Notes under the pieces: model-generated
The model's input: only the letters and a program-made list of their open reading frames with translations
Database searches by the model: none
Told to the model about the DNA's origin: nothing
Assembly: GCA_024529925.1 (NCBI GenBank)
Contig: JAFEUB010001040.1
Location: forward strand, 25,001-89,000
DNA: 64,000 nt
Direction of reading: 5' to 3'
Origin: Ophthalmolycus amberensis
Lineage: Eukaryota; Chordata; Actinopteri; Perciformes; Zoarcidae
Translations under genes and position numbers: made by a program
Shown here: piece after piece, positions 1-11,411 of the stretch
How positions within the stretch are numbered: position 1 is the stretch's first letter
Layout of the letters: each line of letters opens with the position of its first letter

Positions 1-1418
1 ATATACATATATGGGAAACTGGGTCAGTGGCTCCTCGCGTGTTACGAGTCCGACCGTCTCTTCATTACAGTGAGGAGAAAAATACATAAGAAACAATAGC
101 AAGTGGCCCATTTCTGAAAGAGCTTCTGCAGTAATTGCAGGTGTGTGAGCATGAGGAGCGAGAGAGACTGTGTGCACTGGTGTGTGTGCGATGCAAAAGC
201 AGAGAGTAAGGAGCAGAGAGGTGGAGGGAGGAGGAGAGAGAGTGTGTGCCCCCCCCCCGTATGAGTCTAGTCAGTAAGGTGTTGTTGTAATTCTTTCTGC
301 ATCATTCCTCCCTCTGGCCATGGCTTCATTCCCACTCAACCTGCTCTAATCAAAGACGCACACTTCATTTATCCTTTTTGAACAGAAATCACACCTGCAA
401 CACACTGAAGCAAAGGCTGGAGGGCTAGAAGGCTGGGTGAGAGACTCTCTCTCTCTCTTTTTATTCTCTTTGTGTCAGTAACCTCTAGGCATGTGAAGAT
501 GAACCCACACGTATTGGAAAATATGGCTACAGCGAAACGCAAGCAAAACTAATTACTGCATGTCATAAACAAATGACATTTTGTCTTTCTGTTTCTCTTC
601 TTTAATGTTAGTGTCCGGTGTACCACTCTCTTCCTAGCTCGCTGCATTCGCTCTCACATACTTACTCTGAGTCATTCACTTCATGAACACTGCCACACTG
701 AAAGAAGATGTGACAAACCAGCGCTCTTCAATGAGAAACTCAAAGAGGTCCAGCACTGACATGTGTTCCCAGCAAAGGGCCAAAGCTGGTACTGTCTGAA
801 CTGTGTCCTGTAGTCTACCCCTAACAACGCAGGTTCATTTTAACGGTGCAACGCTACTCATCAACCGAATGCACAGCTCACACTCATTGAGCTGAAGAAC
901 TAGCCGTTTCCGACTGCAATCGCAAAAGGTAGGTTGGTGGCGATTCAGAATCGTTTTGTCAGAAGCTTCAGAATAAAATCAATATATAGTCCTCCCTTTT
1001 TTATTTTGTTGACATCTTTCTACTTTCTGTCCTAGTGAGAGGGAGGGGCCTGACTAACAGCTTAACCTCTGATTGAAGGAGCTGGTGCTCATACACAGGT
1101 GGACAGGTAGAGGCTCATTGGTGAGCCTACAACGCTACTTTGTTTTAATAATGTTCAAAGCGGAGAAAGCTGACTCACTGCTGTCAAAGCAGACACCGTC
1201 AACGTGTGCAGAGCTATTTTGGTTCGACTGGCGTCAGTCGGTAGCACAGCAACAGGTGAGTTGATTCATGCGCCATGCTGTCATCACTCTCTCGCGCTGT
1301 TGTTCGCTCTGGCCTTGGTTCTTGAGTCAACATAAGAAAACAATCTCTCTCAAAGAGAGTAAAATCAAACCACGAAACATGAAGAAAATGTAGACCAGAG
1401 CTGCAGAGTGAATGTAAA
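1..1418. other. 5' flank, no gene identified
   Basis: Unique-looking AT-balanced DNA with GA-rich stretches (150-260) and a C-run near 250. A short open stretch on the plus strand at 1073-1254 ends at a good splice-donor-like sequence (caacag|gtgagt, around 1255), so a small 5' exon is conceivable. It matches no family I know and has no partner exon nearby. Confidence 0.3.
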
Positions 1419-3293
1419 GTGGTGGGTGGAATGAAGACACGAAACATTGTGTGTTCATTAAGGCTTCAAAACAGCGATAAACACAACAAAACCAATGGTT
1501 ATCATATTTTGATTTCGAAGGATTGTAAGACAGGGCTGACAGAGAGTTACAGCTCTGTTGTGCCGAGTATCCCTTTTGACCTCAGTAGCAATGACTTCAT
1601 GAACTTCTTTAATGATAAGATTATAATTATTAGAGAGAACATTAATAATCTCCTGCCCTCGACCGATCTTTCCACAAATAGAGTAACCTTAGAAACAGCT
1701 GTAAACCCTGATATATGTTTAGATGGCTTTACTCCCATTGACCTTGACAAACTGACTTCAACAATTTTTACATCTAAACCTTCCACCTGTCTCTTAGACC
1801 CTATACCAACTAGGCTGCTTAAAGAAGTGCTACCATTAATTAGCACAACTTTATTAGATATCATCAACCTGTCTTTAGTAACAGGTCATGTACCACAGTC
1901 CTTTAAAGTAGCTGTGATTAAACCTCTTCTTAAGAAGCCCACTCTGGATCCAGAGGTGTTGGCCAACTATAGACCGATCTCTAACCTTCCCTTCCTCTCT
2001 AAGATCCTTGAGAAAGCAGTTGCAAATCAGTTGTGTGACTTTCTGTGTAACAATAGTTTATTTGAGGATTTTCAGTCAGGATTTAGAAAGCATCATAGCA
2101 CAGAGACAGCTCTGGTAAAAATAACTAATGACCTTCTAATCGCATCAGACAAAGGACTCGTCTCTGTTCTTGTCCTGTTAGACCTTAGTGCTGCGTTCGA
2201 CACTATAGACCACTACATCCTGTTGCAGAGACTGGAACATTATATTGGCATCAAAGGAACCGCACTGAACTGGTTTGGATCCTATTTATCGGATCGATCT
2301 CAGTTTGTTTATGTAAATGATGAAGCCTCGATGAAGACCAACGTCAGTTATGGAGTTCCACAAGGTTCTGTGCTTGGACCAATCTTGTTCACCTTATATA
2401 TGCTTCCTTTAGGCAATATTATCAGAAAACACTCTATAACCTTTCATTGTTATGCAGATGATACTCAATTATATATATCGATCAAACCAGACGAAACCAA
2501 CCAGCTTGCTAAACTGCAAGCGTGTCTTAAGGACATAAAAACCTGGATGACCTGCAACTTCCTGATGTTAAACTCAGACAAAACTGAAGTTATTCTACTA
2601 GGCCCAGAACACCTCCGAAATCAGTTATCTAATGATATAGTTTCTCTAGATGGCATTGCGCTGGCATCCAGCAGCATCGTCAAGAATCTTGGAGTTACCT
2701 TTGATCAGGATTTGTCTTTCAATTCTCAGATAAAACTTATTTCTAGGACTGCCTTTTTTCACCTACGTAATATTTCAAAAATCAGGCACATCCTGTCTCA
2801 AAGCGATGCAGAGAAATTAGTTCATGCATTTGTTACCTCTAGACTAGATTATTGCAATTCCTTATTTTCAGGCTGCTCTAATAAGTCTCTTAAATCTCTC
2901 CAGCTGATCCAGAATGCTGCAGCTCGTGTACTAACAAGAACTAAGAGGAGAGATCATATTACTCCTGTATTAGCTTCTCTGCACTGGCTCCCTGTAAAAT
3001 CTAGAATAGAATTTAAAATCCTTTTACTTACTTACAAAGCCCGAATTGGTCAGGCTCCATCATATCTTAAAGAGCTTATAGTACCATACTGCCCTACTAG
3101 AGAGCTGCGATCCAGTGATTCAGGGTTACTTGTGGTTCCTAGAGTCTTAAAAAGTAGGATGGGAGCCAGAGCCTTCAGTTATCAAGCTCCTCTTCTGTGG
3201 AACCAGCTTCCCGTTTCAGTCCAGGGGGCAGACACACTCACCACATTTAAGAGTAGGCTTAAGACTTTCCTCTTTGATAGTGCTTATAGTTAG
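1419..3293 (+). CDS. LINE reverse transcriptase (ORF2 C-terminal part)
   Basis: A 624-codon open frame encoding the reverse transcriptase of an L2-clade (Jockey superfamily) LINE, the enzyme that copies element RNA at a nicked chromosomal target. Visible in order: fingers region with NYRPISNLPFLSKILE (about residues 184-199), the FDTID aspartate motif near residue 260, GVPQGSVLGP near 310, the catalytic YADDTQLY near 345, LGVTFDQDLSF, and the C-terminal LQLIQNAAARVL, LHWLPV and FKSRLKTFLF blocks. The first 20-40 codons are probably flanking DNA read in frame rather than LINE sequence, so the ATG at 1419 is unlikely to be a genuine start. The frame is intact across the whole RT, which suggests a fairly young insertion, but the endonuclease is missing, so this copy cannot mobilise itself. 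Confidence 0.88.
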   Translation: MVGGMKTRNIVCSLRLQNSDKHNKTNGYHILISKDCKTGLTESYSSVVPSIPFDLSSNDFMNFFNDKIIIIRENINNLLPSTDLSTNRVTLETAVNPDICLDGFTPIDLDKLTSTIFTSKPSTCLLDPIPTRLLKEVLPLISTTLLDIINLSLVTGHVPQSFKVAVIKPLLKKPTLDPEVLANYRPISNLPFLSKILEKAVANQLCDFLCNNSLFEDFQSGFRKHHSTETALVKITNDLLIASDKGLVSVLVLLDLSAAFDTIDHYILLQRLEHYIGIKGTALNWFGSYLSDRSQFVYVNDEASMKTNVSYGVPQGSVLGPILFTLYMLPLGNIIRKHSITFHCYADDTQLYISIKPDETNQLAKLQACLKDIKTWMTCNFLMLNSDKTEVILLGPEHLRNQLSNDIVSLDGIALASSSIVKNLGVTFDQDLSFNSQIKLISRTAFFHLRNISKIRHILSQSDAEKLVHAFVTSRLDYCNSLFSGCSNKSLKSLQLIQNAAARVLTRTKRRDHITPVLASLHWLPVKSRIEFKILLLTYKARIGQAPSYLKELIVPYCPTRELRSSDSGLLVVPRVLKSRMGARAFSYQAPLLWNQLPVSVQGADTLTTFKSRLKTFLFDSAYS

Positions 3294-3449
3294 GGCTGGC
3301 TCTGGCTTGCCTTGGACCGGCCCATGGACAAACTGGTATAGGCAAAAACTACAGGGGGACTTCCTACACTGAGCACCTCTCTCCTCCTCTTCTTCACCTC
3401 CGTCTGTATGCATTGATGTCCCATTAATGCTCATTACTAACTTTACTTC

Positions 3450-3880
3450 TTCCCCGGAGTATTTGTGCTTTCTCGCCTCACAGGTTCCCATGACCGCAGT
3501 TTTATCTGGACACTGGTTCTTCAACCAGCCATGGCCCTGCTGACACCTACTACGATCTTCATTATTAACATTATTAATCCTATTACCGATACCATTAATG
3601 CACAGTACTGATTTTGTCTCTTCCCCGGAGTCCTTGTGCTTCCTCTCCTCACAGGTTTCCATGGAGCATGGTTTCATCTGGACCCTGGTCCTTCCTCCTA
3701 CCATGGCCCTGCTGACTCCAACTGCTAATATCACTTACATTACTATTTCATATTACCGATACCATTAATGCACATTATTGACCTGCTTCTTCACCAGAGT
3801 CTCTGTGCTTTCTCGCCTCACAGGTTCCTGTGTATCCGGGTTTACCTGGACCAGGTGTTGCCTCCTGTCGTGGTTGTGTC
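3450..3880 (+). repeat. ~170-bp tandem repeats in LINE 3' UTR
   Basis: Two and a half diverged direct repeats starting at 3450, 3621 and 3790 (periods about 171 and 169). Each opens with tt(c)cc(c/a)ggagt, then 'tgtgctttctcgcctcacaggtt', 'catctggac' and 'ccatggccctgctga', and ends with 'ccgataccattaatgca'. They lie inside the LINE 3' UTR, so they belong to the element and not to the host. An antisense open frame at 3216-3734 is produced by these repeats and is not a gene. Confidence 0.85.
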
Positions 3881-4181
3881 ATACATTGAATGTGCTGTAA
3901 TTACATTGAATCTGTTGTAATTCACTATCCTGTTCTACACATGACATCATTGCACTTCTGTCCATCCTGGGAGAGGGATCCCTCCTCTATTGCTCTCCCA
4001 CAGGTTTCTTCCTCTTTCCTCCCCGTTAAAGGGGTTTTTTGGGGAGTTTTTCCTGTTCTGATGTGAGGGTTCCGGGACAAGAGGATGTCAAATGTGTACA
4101 TATTGTAAAGCCCTCTGAGGCAAATTTGTAATTTGTGATTTTGGGCTATACAAAAATAAATTGAATTGAATTGAATTGAAT

Positions 4182-4213
4182 TAAACTATATGAAATATAT
4201 TTCATATAGTTTA
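4182..4213. repeat. 32-bp perfect palindrome at LINE 3' junction
   Basis: Two 16-bp perfect arms (taaactatatgaaata and its reverse complement) with no loop, directly after the (attga)n tail. Possibly target DNA, or an AT-rich fold-back created at insertion. Confidence 0.8.
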
Positions 4214-4252
4214 CAATTGTTATATATATTAATAGTATATTAAAGAGTCTAG

Positions 4253-5045
4253 GTCACACTTGTCAAACACAAGGCTCGCGGGCCGAATGCGGCCCGCCAC
4301 GTCATTTTATGTGCCACGCGAATCCGCCAGCAAAAAAAAAAAAAAATTATTTTTGGAAAGATTATTAAAAGTTAGACTTGAAAATAAAAGTGTCCCCATG
4401 GTCGAAATTATGAGATAGCATGTTGTCTGTGTACCGACATTAAATCGTTTTCCAACGATTGAAAAAGATCGACAAATAATCCCAAAATGTCCACGAAGAG
4501 AAAAATTGATGCAGAGGGAAGAAAATGTAATGAAAGATGGGAAAGCGAATACATGTTTGTGCTTCAAGGAGAAAAACGGGTCTGTCTTCTGTGTTATGAG
4601 GCAGTGTCGGTGATGAAGGATACAATTCACGTCGGCATTTTGACACCAAACACGGAGCTAAATTTAGCCTCCAAGAAAAACACCAAATTGTCCAAGAATT
4701 AAAAGGCAGAATGCAATCACAGCAGAATATATTTACACAAGCTACAGTCCAGTGCATGCTAAAGGTATGTGAGCAGTGCTCCGACCAGATACAGACTTTT
4801 ACAAATGTCAGTTTGTGAAGAAACACCATAGGCAGACCGAGTTCATGAACTAGCAGCAATCTAACAACACAGCTAGCTAAGAGACGAGCAGGTACTCGTC
4901 TTCTTCATTAACTGCTGATGAAAGCCCAGACAACACGGATACAGCGCATCTATCCATGTTCATAAGACCTGACTCTCAGTGAGGAGCTCTTGGATGTAGC
5001 TGCCATGCACAGGACGACGACAGGGAGGAACATTAGTGATGCTGA
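4253..5045 (+). pseudogene. Decayed hAT transposase (GTF2IRD2/ZBED-like)
   Basis: Remnant of a hAT-superfamily transposase gene. An ATG at 4487 opens a recognisable N-terminus: MSTKRKIDAEGR, then a BED-type zinc-finger start with CLLCYEAV. After a single-base deletion at about 4618 the homology continues in another frame as RRHFDTKH followed by a QSQQNIF block (about 4622-4735). The piece at 4905-5040 carries LTADES-like and SEELLDVAAMHRTTTGRNI-like segments, split by a stop at 4979 and another frame change. The upstream 'caaggctcgcgggccgaatgcggcccgcc' type sequence at 4270-4298 is the usual flank of this hAT group. The catalytic domain is missing: sequence passes straight into a minisatellite. 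Confidence 0.72.
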
Positions 5046-5335
5046 GGCTCACTGCGAGTGTGAGAGTTTGTGAGTGTGTGCGTCTGTGAGTGTGAGAGTT
5101 TGTGAGTGTGTGCGTCTGAGTGTGTGAGAGTTTGTGAGTGTGCGTCTGTGAGTGTGAGAGTTTGTGAGTGTGTGCGTCTGAGTGTGTGAGAGTTTGTGAG
5201 TGTGCGTCTGTGAGTGTGAGAGTTTGTGAGTGTGTGCGTCTGAGTGTGTGAGAGTTTGTGAGTGTGCGTCTGTGAGTGTGGTGTAGAGAACGTGAGTGTG
5301 CGTCTGTGAGTGTAGTGTAGAGAACAAGTTCTGAC
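5046..5335. repeat. gtgagtgtg-type minisatellite, 62-bp higher-order unit
   Basis: Purine/T-rich repeats of gtgag/gagtttgtgagtgtg/tgcgtctg. The motif tgcgtctgagtgtgtg recurs at 5111, 5173 and 5235, an exact 62-bp period. It lies directly after the hAT remnant, and long antisense open frames across it are repeat artefacts. Confidence 0.85.
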
Positions 5336-5594
5336 GTTCAAACAAATCCTGTTAAGTTTTCTGATTTGTATTTTTCTTTATTTTGTATAAATTATTTATT
5401 GTTCTGACAGCTCAGGTCCCTTTAAACTAAAATATACATATTTTTGTGCACGTGTGTGCTTTTTGTGTTCGTCCATTTTTTTATTTATTTTTTATTATTA
5501 CTTTAACAGCTCAGGGATGTTCAAGGAGCAACCTGTTTGTGCACTTTCTGAAGATCAGTTCTGTTTTTGAATAAAGGGTTGGAAATTAATGCTT

Positions 5595-5690
5595 CTTTTT
5601 TTTATCCGATTCATCGATTAATCGAAAAAATAATCACCCGATTAATCGATTATTAAAATAATCGTTAGTTGCAGCCCTAAACGTAACTGG
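5595..5690. mobile_element. hAT terminal fragment
   Basis: AT-rich palindromic sequence with repeated attaatcg/cgattaat blocks, ending at 5689 in 'ttagttgcagcccta', the terminal signature of a common fish hAT family. Only one end is present. The 250 bp upstream (5340-5594) is AT-rich and may be its 3' UTR. Confidence 0.6.
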
Positions 5691-5910
5691 ACACCTGTTT
5701 GTAACTCTGTTCATTTCATTACTACTCGATTACAATTCAGAGGGAGATATTGTGCTTTTTACTCCACTACATGTAATTAATAAATTCAGTTACCTGTTAC
5801 TTTGAAGATCGAGGATACAAAAAAAAGATGTTTATAATATATAGCATTATAGATACATTGTTAAAGATGAAACTACCTTGATCAGTTGATTGCTGCAACA
5901 GTCACACACT

Positions 5911-6588
5911 GGTTAGTATGTGAGCATGCTTCATAGACTCATATTTTAATGGTTAGTATGTGAGCATGCTTCATAGACTCATATTTTAATGGTTAGTATG
6001 TGAGCATGCTTCACAGACTCATATTTTAATGGTTAGTATGTGAGCATGCTTCATATACTCATATTTTAATGGTTAGTATGTGAGCATGCTTCACATACTC
6101 ATATTTTAATGGTTAGTATATGAGCATGCTTCACATACTCATATTTTAATGGTTAGTATGTGAGCATGCTTCACGGACTCATATTGTAATGGTTAGTATG
6201 TGAGCATGCTTCATAGACTCATATTTTAATGGTTAGTATGTGAGCATGCTTCATAGACTCATATTTTAATGGTTAGTATGTGAGCATGCTTCATATACTC
6301 ATATTTTAATGGTTAGTATGTGAGCATGCTTCATAGACTCATATTTTAATGGTTAGTATGTGAGCATGCTTCATAGACTCATATTTTAATGGTTAGTATG
6401 TGAGCATGCTTCATGGACTCATATTTTAATGGTTAGTATATGAGCATGCTTCATAGACTCATATTTTAATGGTTAGTATGTGAGCATGCTTCATATACTC
6501 ATATTTTAATGGTTAGTATATGAGCATGCTTCATGGACTCATATTTTAATGGTTAGTATGTGAGCATGCTTCATAGACTCATATTTTA
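5911..6588. repeat. 40-bp minisatellite, ~17 copies
   Basis: Head-to-tail array of a 40-bp unit (ggttagtatgtgagcatgct + tcatagactcatattttaat), 678 bp or about 17 units. Changes are mostly at three positions (tatg/tata, catag/cacag/catat). Every unit keeps the 8-bp palindrome agcatgct. There is no spacer variation, no leader and no cas genes, so it is not a CRISPR array. Confidence 0.97.
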
Positions 6589-6872
6589 TGCAGGGCATGT
6601 TTTCTGCATTGCTTCCATTCAGTTTTGCATTCCAGCTGTAATCTGTTTCCATTACATGATGACTGGCTCAACCAATGAAATGAAAATCTAAATGAAGGAT
6701 CTATTTTACAAAAGCAAGCATACTTGAGAGGGTGTGATCAATAGCTGTGATCCCAGCTGTGTCATCATGCTGCTGCATCACAGTCGTGATCAAATAGCAA
6801 TTGATCACTATTGTGTATTACTGCCTAAAGGTACAATGTGTGTAGCATTATGTGCGATATATTAGTATATGT

Positions 6873-6972
6873 TGTATGTGAGGGTTCTGGGACAAGAGGA
6901 TGTCGTATGTGTACAGATTGTAAAGCCCTCTGAGGCTAATTTGTGATTTTGGGCTTTACAGAATACCTTAAG
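6873..6972 (+). mobile_element. L2-type LINE 3' end fragment
   Basis: About 100 bp nearly identical to the 3' terminus of the LINE ending at 4181: gtgagggttctgggacaagagg, then 'tgtaaagccctctgaggc' and 'ttttgggctttaca'. It lacks the (attga)n tail and any coding part. Confidence 0.85.
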
Positions 6973-9119
6973 TCTTTTATGTTACACTTTATTATTATCG
7001 TCATTTTTGTTATTGTTGTTTTTCTACAATAAAAATATAAAACCGACTTTTCTGTGTTGACAACTTCTTCAACATCTTCTTTCTATTTATTATTATTATT
7101 ATTTAGTTATTACAACAACTTCACTCAAAACATTACAACTTTGAATATTTACCCAAGAGAGGATTATCTGAACTCTAAACTATGTTGATAAATAATAATC
7201 CTCCTGTTAGTCACATGCTTTGTTTGCTCAAACATAAGGTCCTTAGTTTGGCTCTGCGGGATGTAGTTAAGTACCATTTAGAGGTACTTGTTCTTTACTT
7301 GTGTATTTACATTTCTTCTTACTTCATACTTCTACTCCATTGTACTTTTTACTCCACTACATTTTTTGATACCTTTAGTTACTTTGAAGATTCAGATTAA
7401 TAACAGAAAATATAATCAACTTTCCACCAATAACCATAGGCCTACTATGGTTATTTTAGTTGCTGACGTACATATTTCTAGATAATCACAACGAGTCAAA
7501 ACAGGCACGAGCAGATTCCATACCACGCAATTAGGGCGCATTTCAGGTTATTCATGGTCTGTTACATAGTCCAATGTACTGTATCTTGGCTCCCTGATAC
7601 AGGGATGGGTCCAATGCAGAGACAAGTGTCCCCCTTAACAGGATAACTATAGTAAAATTAAAAAAAATACAAATACAAAGGTCAACTTTCCAAAGGGTTT
7701 GTGTTGTCAGAGAATGATTTCCTCAGGGTCCTATGTTCCCTGAACATGCCAGAACATACAAACACCCATTTGGATTTTCTGCCATGATGTTTCTGCATAA
7801 TAGATTCCAGAACATGTATTATACATGTAACTGTATACTAGGCTAGCAAGCATTAAGCTATGCCCATAGGTGACTACAATGATTCGATAAATCCCCTCAA
7901 GTGTTGGCCTCTACATTGAGAGCCGATCGTCAAGTTCCCGCAATACCACATGTTGTATGAAGTGAATACAGAGGTGGGGAGCATCTCGTCAGGGTCCCGT
8001 TGTGTGCTTTCACTGTTCGTGGTGGAGCTGGGGGACATAGGACCCCGAGAACAAAGGAATGATTCACGAATAAGTCAAAATGTGGAATGTTTTGAACCTG
8101 ACCTGCATATATATGAAATCCCAGCTTAATCAAATTGTATCAAATAAGCTTTGAATTGTTTTGGATCATATAATAATAAATGGTATTTATAATAAAAACA
8201 GACACTAGTAAGCCCTTACGTTTGAGAGCAGTTTGGGTTTCCTTGTATGAAATGAAGTGGACTATTTCCACTAACAAAAGGCAATTTGAACACCATCATC
8301 TCCAACATTATAGTTCATGTCAGTAAATGCAGTCAGACTATTGTAATCCTGCTGAATGTCAGCAGTTACTCCGTCTCTGTGCCTGGTACACAAAACAACA
8401 TCATTGACAAGAGTGTGTCAGCTCGTGGGACAGCGAGGGCTGTCCGGTGGTTCAGGTGTTAGACATCGTCCTATTGTTCTATCAAACTACTTTTTGAGAG
8501 CCTGACCTTTAAAACTGTGCATTAAAAATGGGATGAAGCCCTCGGCTACAGTTAAGATATATTGAGTGTGATTGTGTGGATATTTGGTCAGGACTTGTTT
8601 TTGTACATTCATGTCCCTTGGTCACTACTTTGGCTGAGTCATTGTCAGCGCAGGTTATTTCTATTTAGTATGAACCTTGGTTGAAGTTTTGTCCTTGTGC
8701 ATCATAGGGACTCTATTCATTATGTGAGGGGGTGATGGCTCGGAAACATCGTGTTCCAACGGCGGAGCCGCGATGGTTTATCACTGCTCAGTGCAAAGGT
8801 GCATCCTTCTCACCCGTCATCACCTTCCATCACATTACACGTTACACTGTTTGATTAGTAATACCACAGACAAATTCATAAAAGATATAATGAATAATGA
8901 AACTCTCCTCTCAGAGGCATCAGTATCACTAGTCAGTTCATGTGGGCTGACATCTACAGAGCAAGGTATCTCTGCATCTCTGTCTGCATGGCCTTCGTAT
9001 ATCTTGAGAAGCGCTCATCCGATCTACTTCGTACTTGGTGGTTGTATTGGATCCCGTTGAGTGTGTTGTCTAAATCGAACATGTTAATGTTTAATGGACT
9101 TGTACTTGTCGACCTCTCA
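6973..9119. other. No gene; scattered repeat pieces
   Basis: No coding evidence. At 7288-7400 a segment with 'actttttactccactacatttttt' and 'gttactttgaagat' resembles 5747-5812; both belong to one dispersed fish repeat, class unknown. The rest appears unique, with short open frames that lack any family features. Confidence 0.4.
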
Positions 9120-9211
9120 AAGCTGCTTCCATGCAACGAGCCACCTGCCCATCAGGACTAACTCATTCAAACCTGACTGGGGATCGAACCGCCAATCTTC
9201 TGATGGAAGGA
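9120..9211 (-). mobile_element. tRNA-derived SINE fragment
   Basis: On the minus strand: a B-box-like ggttcgatcccc preceded by 'atcagaagattggc' and followed downstream by 'cctgatgggcaggtggc'. It is the same family as the fuller copy at 34150-34378. The A box and tail are absent. Confidence 0.55.
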
Positions 9212-10769
9212 CGAGGGAGACAGAGGTAGGTAATATTATATCAATATAAAAAAACGTTCCTGTTCTCAATGGGCATGCGCTCCGAGAGAGCAGTAGGAAC
9301 GGTGCACCTGATTGTTCATTCACTTTGTGTCTGTCGCAGTAGGACACAAGCTGTTCACTGTGCGCGCTAACAGTTTGGTTCAATACTTCTTCTCTTGTAA
9401 TGGGACGGTTGGCAAAGCTGGTGTTTCACTGAGCACTTGGCTCCTTCTGTTCAGCAGGGGAATGTTGTTTGATTATTTTTGCTCTGTTTCAGCAGCACAC
9501 TGCAAGCAATTCCAAGCCCAGACAGTAGATTTGTAATGTATCCATATTTAGGAACCTTATTTAAGGATTGCCGTAGACAGTTGATGTATTCACAGATCAT
9601 TTGGGACGGGGAGGATTTGTTTCTACAGGCTAGAAAATGAGCTGTGGAAGCATTTGGCAGAGTAATTGGTGAATCATTGGTATTGTGTTCAGTCTTTTGC
9701 TGACATGGGCAGTATGAAAACAAAAGTCATTATACCAGTTTAAACTAAAACCAGAAACTTCTTTTGTCTTCTTTTGGAGTTTTAATATCTTCAAACCTCT
9801 AAAATGATTCCCCGATGCAGTGAAGTTGTTCTAAGAAAAAGATACTGGTAATAATAAAAACCTCTTGACCAACTTGTCATTTTTAACAACTAGTGCAGCG
9901 CCTGTTCGGGCATGGCCGTTCAGGGTGGGCAAATTCCTTGCCCCCAGAAGTAATGCTGGCAGCATTGTCTAGAACCGCTCATCGGCTCCAGGGAAGTGAA
10001 GACGTGTCCGGTTGTGATGTCACAATATCCAGCATCCGGTCAATGACCACATACTCGACTCAGTCCGTAGAGTTCAGCGTTTTTCTAATATTAAATGTGT
10101 TGCATGTCCATATCGCAACACATTGTCTTTGCAGCAGTACACCCTCCCAGCTCCCTCCCAGGCCCTGAGCACTTACCAGAACAGTCAGGGGTTAACTCCT
10201 CTGCTCAACTGTCAAGGCAGTCATGTACACAGATACCTCTAGATTACACAGAGGTATTGAGCCACGGACAGAGTGTAGGTTTGGTCTTGTGTGCCCTGGT
10301 TTTGAGAAAAATTTGATGAAGTTATTGAACAGAAAAACAATTGATCACACCTGGCTCTCTGGTCTTTCAGTACCTCTTCTGACATTGCTAGATGTGATAT
10401 GTTTTCATCTGCTGATTTCAGACAGCAGGACTTCACCATGTGAACGTCTTCTTTTTACTCTTTTCTTACATTTTTGTGGAACACAAATGAGGATGAACAG
10501 GTCGCTTTATATGGCAATTTTATGGATGTCACAGTACCGATATTTTGAGTTTCAAACCTGCATTCAGGTGGATTATTATTTTTCTGCATCAATTTATGGT
10601 GGGAATTCATTCATGTAAAGGAAAATACAAAATCCAGGCACCAGGTGACAATTCAAAATATTATGCAAGACAATACAGTAAGGCTCTCAGAAGTTCTCAG
10701 GTCCTTCCTTCCTGCTGCAGCTGTGCTCCAGTAGACACACAACACTAACAACACTAAAGAAATCACTGC
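9212..10769. other. No gene identified
   Basis: Several 60-130-codon open frames exist on both strands (for example 10223-10618 plus), but none shows domain motifs, splice structure or biased composition. I see nothing I can name. Confidence 0.35.
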
Positions 10770-10983
10770 AATAATTACACTGTGCAATAAAAATACCCTG
10801 TCTGTATATATAATATTTTAGTTAGTGGATTTTTTACTTAGTTGATATTCTTTATTACTTATATATTATTTACATTACTTGCTGCTCTTTTTTTACCATG
10901 TATCTTGTTGCACTGTCCACTCTGCTGCTGTGATCCTGTAAATGTCCCCACTGTGTGACTAATAAAGGATTATCTTATCTTAT
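10770..10983 (+). mobile_element. LINE 3' UTR fragment with (ttatc)n tail
   Basis: AT-rich 3' UTR sequence ending 'gtgactaataaaggattatcttatcttat' around 10953-10983, a standard fish LINE terminus with a short ttatc microsatellite tail. No coding part remains. Confidence 0.65.
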
Positions 10984-11411
10984 GTGGCACCTCGTCACAA
11001 CAATGATACATACATGCATTTTAGTCAAGTATTAAACCCCTGGACTTCAATACATCAGACATGTTTCAGGAGGATTTCTGCTCAGGTTCAAAACTTTCTG
11101 CTCGTTAAAAACATTTCCCACATATCTGGGTTCTGTGAGATTTCTATTTATAACAGAATCAAACTTTATTACAATTTTCATATACACAAAATGTAATCTC
11201 TGCATTTAACCCCTCCTAAAGATTTATTCGCAGTGGGCTGTTGTAAAGCGCCAATGGGTTTTAGTGACATGTGGACAGGAGAAACCAACCTTGCGATTGG
11301 CCACCGAGCCACACCCACTCCAAAAATATATTTAAAATATTTAAAGAAAAAAACCTACATGACTTATAGCTTACTATGCATTAAGTTATTGCTCTCTCTG
11401 CTGATATGTTA

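Larger units (their letters stand above)
1419..4181 (+). mobile_element. L2-type LINE, 5'-truncated
   Basis: A non-LTR retrotransposon copy lacking its endonuclease half. It begins somewhere between 1419 and about 1545, runs through a reverse-transcriptase ORF (stop at 3291-3293), then an 0.9-kb 3' UTR. The terminus is the standard fish L2 ending: a conserved stem region with 'aaagccctctgaggc' (about 4109-4123), 'gggctatacaaaaataaa', then (attga)n at about 4160-4181. Loss of the 5' half is the usual outcome of incomplete target-primed reverse transcription. A second, shorter copy of this 3' end lies at 6873-6972. Confidence 0.9.

Noticed and set aside
1073..1264. Possible host-gene first exon with gtgagt donor
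   Set aside because: No recognised protein family, no partner exon and no promoter signal; kept only as a note.
3216..3734. 172-codon antisense frame
   Set aside because: Antisense of the LINE C-terminus and 3' UTR repeats.
5911..6588. Regular 40-bp repeats resembling a CRISPR array
   Set aside because: There are no unique spacers; the whole unit repeats, in a eukaryotic genome without cas genes. It is a minisatellite.
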